This document shows, piece by piece, positions 6,795-13,144 of a DNA stretch of 13,486 bases. A program made the translations under genes and the position numbers. The first letter of the stretch is position 1; each line of letters begins with the position of its first letter. This stretch comes from Gemmatimonadota bacterium (lineage in GTDB: Bacteria > Gemmatimonadota > Gemmatimonadetes > Gemmatimonadales > Gemmatimonadaceae): assembly GCA_028287205.1 (NCBI GenBank), contig JAQBQC010000169.1, positions 1 to 13,486 of the forward strand. The letters run 5' to 3'. The notes under the pieces are model-generated. The model was not told the DNA's origin, searched no databases, and worked only from the letters and a program-made list of their open reading frames with translations.

Positions 6795-7217
6795 TCAGTG
6801 CGCTTGCAGCAGCCGTTCGTAGTTGCGTCTGAAGAGCGCGATCACGGCATTCGGACCGATGCTCTGCACCTGCGCGTGCACCCATCCGCGATGATAGGGC
6901 CACGGCCGAGCCAGGCCCTCGGCCACCAGCGCATTGCACAGCGCACGGCTGGTGGCGAGGTGCACGGAGCCATCGAGGTGAACGTGGCCGAGCTCCTCCT
7001 CCTCGAAGTAGAAGTCGACACCGTCGATGAGCGGCGGGTGAAACAGGTCCCAATGCGCTGTCGCAATCACCCCAGGCCAGTCGGCGACGGCTTCGGCGAT
7101 CGTTCCGAGCGCGCCATCGAGAGTCGGCGGCGGTACCACAGGCCCCTTGTCCTCTCGTGACATGGTACCCGCCGCACGCTCACTCATCTGCGAACGTTCT
7201 CTTACGAAAACACGCAT
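6795..7217 (-). CDS. DUF5519 / luciferase-domain-like small protein
   Basis: This is a 140-residue protein from ATG 7217. The frame also allows an ATG at 7283 (162 residues), but 7217 has the better ribosome site: AGGGAG at 7224-7229, 6 nt upstream. The extra 22 residues show no recognisable structure. After a charged N-terminus, residues about 33-140 resemble the luciferase domain family known as DUF5519: ADWPGVIATAH (45-55), then FEEEELGHVHLDGSVHL (71-87) with the family's E-x-G-H-x-H core, then RALCNALVAEGLARP (91-105), GWVHAQVQS (111-119) and a final VIALFRRNYERLL (125-137). Despite the domain name, members are not known to make light, and their function is unclear. It is oriented away from the NarL-type regulator across a 230-bp spacer (7218-7447). 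I am moderately confident of the family. Confidence 0.78.
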   Translation of the reverse strand: MRVFVRERSQMSERAAGTMSREDKGPVVPPPTLDGALGTIAEAVADWPGVIATAHWDLFHPPLIDGVDFYFEEEELGHVHLDGSVHLATSRALCNALVAEGLARPWPYHRGWVHAQVQSIGPNAVIALFRRNYERLLQAH

Positions 7218-7332
7218 ACCGAACTCCCTGTTGCCCTGCAGCGATAGATCGTTCGCGTGGCGCTTCTCGTCGGGTGAATCCATCGTGACTCGAGACTAAC
7301 CGGCACTACGCCTCTGCCGCGCTCCCCGTCCG

Positions 7333-7412
7333 GAGAGTTCTCTCGTACCACTGACGGGTAATGCGTCGCGGCTCGGATCAGGCTGCTGACGGTCATACCT
7401 CGTTCGTGGTAT
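7333..7412. promoter_or_regulatory. Dyads upstream of the NarL-type regulator
   Basis: The spacer between the DUF5519 gene and the NarL-type regulator contains GAGAG-TT-CTCTC at 7333-7344 and ATACC-N8-GGTAT at 7395-7412. The second lies 35 bp before the regulator ATG. NarL/LuxR-type regulators bind short dyads as dimers, so either could be an autoregulatory site. No clear -35/-10 pair is visible. Low confidence. Confidence 0.25.
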
Positions 7413-7447
7413 TGCGCGGGGACGCGCGAAGTCGTTGTGTGTCTGGC

Positions 7448-8071
7448 ATGACGATCCGCATCCTGATTGCTGACGATCATCCCGTAGTGCGCTCCGGCGT
7501 GCGTACGATGCTCGAGAATGAATCGGACATGGTCGTCGTCGCCGAGGCGGCAGACGGCGTCGAGATCCTCGAGCTGTACGAGCGACACGCGCCGGATGTC
7601 GTGCTGATGGATCTGCGCATGCCTCGCCAGGACGGCGTCGCCGCCATTCGCGCCATCGTCGCGGCGCACGCCAACGCGCGCATCGTCGCACTGACCAGCT
7701 ACGAGGGCGACGCCGACATCTACCGCGCGCTCGACGCAGGCGCGTGCGGCTATCTGATCAAGGACATGCTCGGCAAGGAAGTCGTGGGCGCCGTGCGCAG
7801 TGCAGCTGCGGGCAAACGCATCATTCCGCCGGGTGTGGCCAGCCGGCTGGCCGAGTTCGTTCCGCGGATCGACCTCACGGCGCGCGAGCTGGAAGTCCTG
7901 CAGCTCACGGCGAAGGGTCTGCGCAACCGTGACATCGCGCGAGTCATCGGGCGCACGGAAGAAACGGTTAAAGTGCACCTCAAGCACATCATGGCGAAGC
8001 TCGGTGTGGAGCAGCGCACCGAAGCCGTGACGCTCGCGCTACAGCGCGGGATCATTCATCTCGACGACTGA
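7448..8071 (+). CDS. NarL/FixJ-family response regulator (receiver + LuxR-type HTH)
   Basis: This is a 207-residue, full-length NarL-type regulator. ATG 7448 begins directly before the first strand, MTIRILIADDHPVVRSGVR; a GTG three codons earlier (7439) is an alternative, and no strong Shine-Dalgarno is present. The receiver has the acidic pair D9/D10, the phosphoacceptor D55 in VVLMDLRMP, the switch T83 in IVALTSYEGD and K105 in GYLIKDM, so it should be phosphorylatable. The C-terminal DNA-binding domain (about 142-203) reads LTARELEVLQLTAKGLRNRD, then EETVKVHLKHIMAKLGV. NarL-type regulators usually pair with HisKA_3 kinases, and such a kinase lies next door, convergent, at 8319-10022. It is therefore the likely partner, though it is not in the same operon. 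Target genes are unknown. Confidence 0.95.
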   Translation: MTIRILIADDHPVVRSGVRTMLENESDMVVVAEAADGVEILELYERHAPDVVLMDLRMPRQDGVAAIRAIVAAHANARIVALTSYEGDADIYRALDAGACGYLIKDMLGKEVVGAVRSAAAGKRIIPPGVASRLAEFVPRIDLTARELEVLQLTAKGLRNRDIARVIGRTEETVKVHLKHIMAKLGVEQRTEAVTLALQRGIIHLDD

Positions 8072-8318
8072 TTCCGAGCGCGTACGCCGCACTATCCCCC
8101 TGTAGAGGTACGCGAAAACTCCGCGCGCAGGGAATGCCGCGGAAAGCGCGCGAGTGCGATTGTGAAGCACGCCCGGTGGCAGTGCATTTACGGGCGAATC
8201 TGCACGGTCTTCGCGGAGCGTTCCATGACATTCGCCATTTTCGATCCATGCGTCGGCGCGAGCGCGCCGTCTGCGCTGAGCTCGACTCTCACGGGGCCGT
8301 GCGAAAGCCGCTTCTCGT
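8072..8318. other. Convergent intergenic gap with two GC hairpins, no gene
   Basis: These 247 bases separate the convergent NarL regulator and HisKA_3 kinase genes. No credible coding sequence is present on either strand. Two inverted repeats could fold: CGCGCGC at 8122-8128 with GCGCGCG at 8146-8152 (17-nt loop), and CGGCGC-GAGC-GCGCCG at 8254-8269 (perfect 6-bp stem, 4-nt loop). Neither is followed by a T tract on either strand, so they are not canonical intrinsic terminators. They might still slow polymerase or mark Rho-dependent 3' ends. Confidence 0.4.
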
Positions 8319-10022
8319 TCACGATGGCGACGGTGTCGTGTGAGATGACGCTGGCGTCGGCGTGGAGCCTTCCGTGCCGAGGCCCGGCGCGAGCTCCGGC
8401 GCGGTGCTGGCATACGGCAGTAGAAGCGTGACGGTCGTGCCTTGCGCCGGCAGGCTCTGAACCTCGATAGCGCCTCCGAGTCGGGTTGCTCGTTCGCGCA
8501 TGCCGAGCAGCCCCCAGTGTCCGGCGTACGAGCGGAAGTCGTCGCGCACCGTGAATCCGCGGCCGTCGTCGCTGACGACGACGCGCAACCGGCGCGAGCC
8601 GAAGTCGACGCGCAGTCGTACCTCGCGCGGTGCCGCATGACGCACCGCATTGGAGACCGCTTCCTGAACGACGCGCACGACCGCCGTCTGATGCTCCACC
8701 GGCAGTTGGCGAGCCTGTCCCGAAACGACGACGCGAACGGCGATGCGGGTTCCATCAGTGAGTCGTCGCGCGGTGATGTCGAGCGCCTCCGGCAATGCAT
8801 TCTCGCCGAGCACCACGGGACGCAAGTCCCAAACCGCCTGCCGTGCGTCGCGTCCCGTCTTCTCCGCGAGCTCCACGATGCTGGACAGAGTGCTGACGGC
8901 GGATGCCGGAGCGGCCTGAAAATGCGGGAGCACGGCGCGAAGCTGCAGCGCAACACCCGTCACTCCCTGCAGCAGCGTGTCGTGGATCTCGCGCGCCAAC
9001 CTCGTACGCTCCTCGAGGGCGCCGGCGAATCTGGACTTCATCGCCCGGATGCGCTCCTGTCGCCTGGCGCGCGCGACGCGGTTGGCAGCGCGCGTTACCG
9101 TTTGACGCTCGCGCTCCTCGTGCGCTCGGCCGCCGGCGATCGCTGCGGCGATCTGTTTCACGACGAGCTCGAGGAACGCGCGGTACGCGGGGTCGAACTC
9201 GTGACGGGCGCTGATACCCGCGACGAGCGCTCCATCCGGCACCATGCCGCCGGGGGAGGTGACCGGTGCGATCACGGCGCACCGCGGCGCAAACGGCCAG
9301 CCGCCGGAGGGCAGAACACCGAAGCGCTCGATCACGTCGGAGATCACGACTATCTCATTCGCCTTCAACGCCGCGGTGATGGGCCAGCTCGGGGCGATCG
9401 CTGTGGAGGAGAGATCGCCTGCGTTCGGACTGTACGATCCACCATCGGGCAATCCCGCGGTCGCGACCTGATGCGCCGTTCCCGCCGCTGCGTCGCAGAG
9501 GTAAATGAGCGCGAACGGAATGTCGCTGGAATGGCGCGCGACCGCGGCGAGGGACTGCCGGCAGGCGTCGAGGACGGATCGGGCCGACGCGGCCGCAGTG
9601 GCGATGTCGCGCAACGCGGCCGTGCGACGCGCGGCGAGCAGCTGCTCCGTTGTTTCGGTCAGCGTGATGATCACGCCGGTACTGTCGCCGTCGTCGTCGA
9701 CGAATGGTCCGCATGCACACCGAAAATACGCTTCCTCGGAGATGCCGTTTCGAAAGCGGCAGATGAGCTGATCGTCGAGCACGCCCGACTCTCCGCGCCG
9801 CACGGCGGCTTCGACCAGCTGCTCGAGTTGCGCCCAGAGCGGCGCGCACATGTCGCGCAGCGTCCCACTCCTCGCGGGAGGATCCACACCGAACACTGTT
9901 GCGAACGCCTCGTTGCAAACCACCTGCAGCTCGGGTCCACGCGCAATCGCCTTTGGCTCCGGCGACGCCAGCAGGATCCTCACGATTGTGCTCAGGCTCG
10001 GCACCGCCTCGATGGTTTGCAT
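8319..10022 (-). CDS. Soluble sensor histidine kinase, PAS-GAF-HisKA_3-HATPase
   Basis: This is a 567-residue kinase from ATG 10022, chosen because GGAG (10031-10034) lies 8 nt upstream; GTG 10025 and TTG 10028 are also in frame. Residues about 15-130 form a PAS-like domain (GPELQVVCNEAFATVFG, then EEAYFRCACGPFVDDDGDST, ending in ITLTETTEQ). Residues about 145-300 look like a GAF domain. A basic coiled stretch leads to the HisKA_3 dimerisation helix, EERTRLAREIHDTLLQGVTG, with H347 as phosphoacceptor. The ATPase domain has the N-box QEAVSNAVRHA, G1 box SDDGRGF and G2 region GHWGLLGMRERA. A Ser/Thr/Pro-rich tail ends the protein. There are no membrane helices, so it senses a cytoplasmic signal. 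It lies 18 nt behind the stand-alone receiver gene as an operon and converges on the NarL-type regulator, its likely phosphorylation target. Confidence 0.94.
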   Translation of the reverse strand: MQTIEAVPSLSTIVRILLASPEPKAIARGPELQVVCNEAFATVFGVDPPARSGTLRDMCAPLWAQLEQLVEAAVRRGESGVLDDQLICRFRNGISEEAYFRCACGPFVDDDGDSTGVIITLTETTEQLLAARRTAALRDIATAAASARSVLDACRQSLAAVARHSSDIPFALIYLCDAAAGTAHQVATAGLPDGGSYSPNAGDLSSTAIAPSWPITAALKANEIVVISDVIERFGVLPSGGWPFAPRCAVIAPVTSPGGMVPDGALVAGISARHEFDPAYRAFLELVVKQIAAAIAGGRAHEERERQTVTRAANRVARARRQERIRAMKSRFAGALEERTRLAREIHDTLLQGVTGVALQLRAVLPHFQAAPASAVSTLSSIVELAEKTGRDARQAVWDLRPVVLGENALPEALDITARRLTDGTRIAVRVVVSGQARQLPVEHQTAVVRVVQEAVSNAVRHAAPREVRLRVDFGSRRLRVVVSDDGRGFTVRDDFRSYAGHWGLLGMRERATRLGGAIEVQSLPAQGTTVTLLLPYASTAPELAPGLGTEGSTPTPASSHTTPSPS

Positions 10023-10040
10023 CACCAATGCTCCGTGATG

Positions 10041-10412
10041 TCAGGCGGAAGGAGCTCGGGCGATGGCGTCGAAGAGCTCCTCCTCCGAGAATGGTTTTCG
10101 GAGAAGCGGAATCCGTCCGGCACGCCGCACGAGCTCGAGCGTTGCCGCGTCATCCCGCGCGGTGATCAGAACCACAGGGGTCGTGTCGCCACAGGCGGCG
10201 AGGGCGTGCACGAGCCCGACGCCGCTCATGCCCGGAAGGTTCACATCCACGATAAGGCAATCGACGCGATCGGTGGGCGTCCTGTTCAAATAGGCTTCGG
10301 CCGACGGATACGTGAGCGCCCCGAAATCGGCGGCACGCAGGAGCTGCCGCAGCGATTCCCGGACGCTGTCATCGTCGTCGATTACGGCAATAATTGCGAT
10401 GGCGCTCATCAT
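10041..10412 (-). CDS. Stand-alone FixJ-like receiver domain protein
   Basis: This is a 123-residue single-domain response regulator. Two consecutive ATG codons (10412 and 10409) can start it, and no clear Shine-Dalgarno is present. All phosphorylation residues are in place when counted from the first Met: acidic cluster D12-D15, phosphoacceptor D56 in CLIVDVNLPGMSG, T84 in VVLITARDD and K106 in LLRKPFSEEEL. The chain ends just after the last receiver helix, with no DNA-binding or enzymatic output. The wording (AYPSAEAYL-like helix 2, LPGMSG, RKPF) is of the FixJ receiver type rather than the NarL type. It is the first gene of an operon with the PAS-GAF-HisKA_3 kinase and diverges from the DUF4118-PAS kinase. 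Such proteins act as phosphate shuttles or sinks, or regulate through protein contacts. Confidence 0.92.
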   Translation of the reverse strand: MMSAIAIIAVIDDDDSVRESLRQLLRAADFGALTYPSAEAYLNRTPTDRVDCLIVDVNLPGMSGVGLVHALAACGDTTPVVLITARDDAATLELVRRAGRIPLLRKPFSEEELFDAIARAPSA

Positions 10413-10537
10413 GGATCGCAGGCTAAGGCCTACGCGCAGCGCGTGCTACGCTACCTTGGTATGACATGCGGGCGCCTTGACAGGGCCGCTCGCCACCGGA
10501 AGGTTGCGCGCGTGGGTCTCGCGTGCACGGAGAAAGC
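10413..10537. promoter_or_regulatory. Divergent promoter region of receiver and membrane kinase
   Basis: This 125-bp spacer holds the promoters of the receiver-kinase operon (minus) and the membrane kinase (plus). A perfect TTGACA at 10477-10482 is a possible -35 for the plus-strand gene, but the bases 16-18 nt beyond it are a poor -10. The small dyad TACC-TT-GGTA lies at 10452-10461. GGAG at 10529-10532 is the kinase ribosome site, 5 nt before ATG 10538. Promoter placement is tentative. Confidence 0.35.
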
Positions 10538-12397
10538 ATGCCGACAATTCCCTGGCAAGGCCGCCGCGTCCTCGGCGCCATTACCCCGCTGCTCGTTGTT
10601 TCCGGAGCGCTCGTGCTGATGACGTGGGTGGCTCATGCCGTGCATGTTCGCGCAGGGCCGGCAGCCGTGCTCTTCGCGAGCCTGGTGGTGCTCGTCTCCT
10701 TGCGGGGCAGACTGGCTCCATCGCTGCTCGCCGCGCTCGGCAGCGTCGCGATGTGGGATCTGTTCTTCACGGGCGCGGAGGTCAGTCCCGCCGATCGGAC
10801 GGTGCGCGACATCGTTGCCCTCGGGGCATTCTGCGCCATCGCCGTCATGGTGAGTCATCTCGCGAGCGCGCTGCGCAAAAGCGAGTATCGCTGGCGAAAC
10901 GTGTTCGAGAACAATCCGACGATGTATTTCATCGTCGACAAGTCGGGCACGGTGCTTTCCGTCAACCCGTTCGGTGCCGAGCAGCTCGGGTATGTCGTTT
11001 CGGAGTTGGCCGGCGAATCGGTTCTGAAGATCATCGACGCCGAAGATACGATGTCCGCGCGCGACCATATCTCGCGATGCCTGGCGCATGTCGGCACGTC
11101 GATGAGCTGGGAGCTCCGCAAGCGGCACAAGGATGGAACGATGCTCTGGGTGCGCGAGACCGCGCGCGCGGTGCAGTTGGGCACGGAGGCGCCGGTCGTT
11201 CTCATCGCGTGCGAGGACATTACCGAGCAGAGAGCGGCGCAGGAGAAGCTGCGACGAAGCGAAGGCGATCTTCGCTGGCAGGCGAGCCTGCTCGACCTCT
11301 CGCACGACGCCATCTTCGTTCGCGATCTCCAGGATACGGTGGTCTACTGGAATCGCGGTGCCGAAGAGATGTACGGCTGGACGAGCGAAGAGGTGCTGGG
11401 ACGTGTGTCGCACGATCTGACGCAGACCATTTTCCCGGTGGCACACGAGGAGATTCGCGCGACCGTGCTGCTGACCGGACGCTGGGACGGAGAGCTCGTG
11501 CACACCAAGCGCGATGGGACGCGCATCGTCGTGGCCAGCCGCTGGTCGCTGCAGCGTGATGCTGCGGGGCAGGCGGTGGGTGTCCTGGTGACGAACAGCG
11601 ACATCACCTCCCGTCGCCGCGCCGAGGAGGACCTTCAGCACGCGCGCGCCGACCTCGCGCGCGTCGGCACGCTGACCACGATGGGCGAGCTCGCCGCTTC
11701 CATCGCGCACGAGCTCCGGCAACCGCTGGCGGCAATCACGATGAATGGAAGCGCGGCGCTTCGCTGGCTCAACCGCGAAACCCCCGATCTCATCGAGGCG
11801 CGCGACGCCGTATCGCGCGCCGTGCGCGAGGCGCAGCGCGCCGACGAGGTAATCCGTGGGCTGCGATCGTTGCTCGGACAATCCGGAGCGCGGCGCGAAC
11901 CGCTGGATCTCAACCCGGCGATCTGCGAAGTGCTCGAGCTGGTGCGCAGCGAGTTACGACGAAACGATGTGTCGATTCGAACCGTGCTGGATGCGGAGCT
12001 TCCCGCGGCCTTCGGCGACCGCGTGCAATTTCAACAGGTAATGCTGAACCTCGTCCTCAATGGCATCGAGGCGATGGCCACCGTCCCCGAGCGGCCGAGC
12101 ATACTCAGAATTCACACGGAGCGATCCGGGAGCGAAGCCGTGGCAGTCATCGTCGAAGACTCAGGGCCAGGGCTCGATCAGTCGATCGTCGAGCGGATCT
12201 TCGATCCATTCTTCACGACGAAGTCGAAAGGGCTCGGCCTCGGGCTGTCGATTTGCCGATCGATCGTCGAGGCGCACGGCGGACAACTTATCGTGTCGGC
12301 GCGCCCGGCCGGCGGCACGGCCTTCCGATTCACAGTTCCAATCGCTCCGCAAACCGCACCAGCTCAGCCAACGAGCGAACGCCAAGCTTACGCATGA
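10538..12397 (+). CDS. Membrane sensor histidine kinase, DUF4118-like + PAS-PAS + HisKA + HATPase
   Basis: This is a 619-residue kinase. ATG 10538 is chosen over GTG 10523 because GGAG sits 5 nt upstream. Residues about 11-108 hold four hydrophobic helices resembling the DUF4118 module of KdpD-type kinases, with RAGPAAVLFASLVVLVSLRG and the short external loop after MWDLFFTG. Two PAS domains follow: about 118-232 (NVFENNPTMYFIVDKSGTVL, ending CEDITEQ) and about 245-362 (LLDLSHDAIFVRDLQDTVVY, ending TNSDITSRR). The dimerisation helix contains H391 in ASIAHELRQPLAAI. The ATPase domain has N-box N504/N508 (NLVLNGIEAM), G1 DSGPG (541-545), FDPFFTTK (555-562) and GLGLGLSI (565-572). The histidine region is NtrB/FixL-like, which suits the convergent FixJ-type regulator. 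The last 22 codons overlap that gene on the other strand. The signal sensed is unknown. Confidence 0.94.
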   Translation: MPTIPWQGRRVLGAITPLLVVSGALVLMTWVAHAVHVRAGPAAVLFASLVVLVSLRGRLAPSLLAALGSVAMWDLFFTGAEVSPADRTVRDIVALGAFCAIAVMVSHLASALRKSEYRWRNVFENNPTMYFIVDKSGTVLSVNPFGAEQLGYVVSELAGESVLKIIDAEDTMSARDHISRCLAHVGTSMSWELRKRHKDGTMLWVRETARAVQLGTEAPVVLIACEDITEQRAAQEKLRRSEGDLRWQASLLDLSHDAIFVRDLQDTVVYWNRGAEEMYGWTSEEVLGRVSHDLTQTIFPVAHEEIRATVLLTGRWDGELVHTKRDGTRIVVASRWSLQRDAAGQAVGVLVTNSDITSRRRAEEDLQHARADLARVGTLTTMGELAASIAHELRQPLAAITMNGSAALRWLNRETPDLIEARDAVSRAVREAQRADEVIRGLRSLLGQSGARREPLDLNPAICEVLELVRSELRRNDVSIRTVLDAELPAAFGDRVQFQQVMLNLVLNGIEAMATVPERPSILRIHTERSGSEAVAVIVEDSGPGLDQSIVERIFDPFFTTKSKGLGLGLSICRSIVEAHGGQLIVSARPAGGTAFRFTVPIAPQTAPAQPTSERQAYA

Positions 12398-12941
12398 CCC
12401 GCCCGCGGTGCTGCTTGACCGTCTGTTCGGCCGTTCCCAGCTTCGCGGCGATCTCCTTGTTCATGCGGCCCGCCGCGACGAGCGCGAAAACGTCACGCTC
12501 CCGCGGCGTGAGCCTCTCGTAACGTTCGCGGATCGTGTCCAGCTCGCCGCGCGCGGTGCGGGCGACGGTGTCGCGCTGGAGCGCCTGCTCGATGGCGCCG
12601 AGCAGCTCGCGCTCACTGAACGGCTTGGTGAGGAATTCCATCGCGCCATCCTTCATGGCGCGCACGCTCATCGGAATCGTACCGTGCCCGGTCATGAAAA
12701 TGATCGGAATGTCGACGCCCGCGCGGCGCAGCTCCGGCGCGAGATCCAGTCCGCTCTCGCCGGAGAGCTGAACGTCGAGCACGAGACACGCCGGCGCGTC
12801 GCTACGGGAAAAGTTCAGAAACTCGCTCGCCGACGCGAAGGTCTCGCATTGCAGCCCCACGGACCGAATGAGGCTTCGCAACGCCTCCCGGACCGGAAGG
12901 TCGTCATCGACAACGAAAACGACCTGGCTGGATGTGTGCAT
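12330..12941 (-). CDS. FixJ-family response regulator (receiver + LuxR-type HTH)
   Basis: This is a 203-residue regulator. The frame opens upstream to 13085, but ATG 12941 is preferred because MHTSSQVVFVVDDDLPVREA is the normal N-terminus of FixJ proteins and the upstream part has no domain. No strong Shine-Dalgarno precedes it. The receiver has D12-D14, phosphoacceptor D56 in CLVLDVQLSGESG, T84 in IIFMTGHG and K106 in FLTKPFSE. The loop after D56 reads LSGESG where the family normally has LPGxSG, a Pro-to-Ser change. The output domain (about 140-200) reads LTPRERDVFALVAAGRMNKE, then AEQTVKQHRGRVMRKLGV. The gene converges on the DUF4118-PAS kinase and overlaps its 3' end by 68 bp. That kinase is the probable partner. 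It also diverges from a secreted His-rich protein gene, a possible target. Confidence 0.95.
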   Translation of the reverse strand: MHTSSQVVFVVDDDLPVREALRSLIRSVGLQCETFASASEFLNFSRSDAPACLVLDVQLSGESGLDLAPELRRAGVDIPIIFMTGHGTIPMSVRAMKDGAMEFLTKPFSERELLGAIEQALQRDTVARTARGELDTIRERYERLTPRERDVFALVAAGRMNKEIAAKLGTAEQTVKQHRGRVMRKLGVRSLAELVRFAERLEL

Positions 12942-13144
12942 TGCGGCTCGCGGGTCGACGGCTTCAGGATCAATCGCGTCGCCTGAACAATATCGCGAGA
13001 TGCGGTCCCGTCGCGCCAGACGGCTCGGTCCATCCCTCGCCGCGAGCATTCCCTCGCGTACCTCGAACGGGGAATTTCGCGCCATTCAGGAAGGCGTGAC
13101 GATTCATCTCTCGACAACACACGCCACAGGTCACGAGAGGAGCC
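12942..13144. promoter_or_regulatory. Divergent spacer between FixJ-type regulator and His-rich protein
   Basis: This 203-bp spacer separates divergent starts. The motif TTCAGG occurs at 12963-12968 and 13085-13090, and its complement CCTGAA at 12982-12987; the first and third form a dyad with a 13-nt spacer. These could be regulator sites, but the arms are short. AGGAG at 13138-13142, overlapping GAGAGG at 13135-13140, provides the ribosome site for the plus-strand gene. No clear -35/-10 pair was found. Confidence 0.3.

Noticed and set aside
8254..8269. Intrinsic terminator
   Set aside because: The stem is perfect but no T tract follows on either strand, so it is described only as a hairpin.
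8442..10619. A 725-codon open frame on the plus strand
   Set aside because: It lies opposite the PAS-GAF kinase and the receiver, has no recognisable domain and is rich in Arg/His, as expected for an antisense frame of GC-rich coding DNA.
10895..11620. Heme-binding (FixL-type) PAS domains in the membrane kinase
   Set aside because: The histidine and arginine pattern of the FixL heme pocket is not visible in either PAS domain, so no oxygen-sensing role is claimed.
10451..11881. A 476-codon open frame on the minus strand
   Set aside because: It is antisense to the membrane kinase, whose PAS and HisKA motifs are clear; the antisense product shows no domain.
12942..13085. 48-codon N-terminal extension of the FixJ-type regulator
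   Set aside because: FixJ receivers start immediately before the first strand; the extension has no domain or ribosome site and sits in the divergent promoter spacer.
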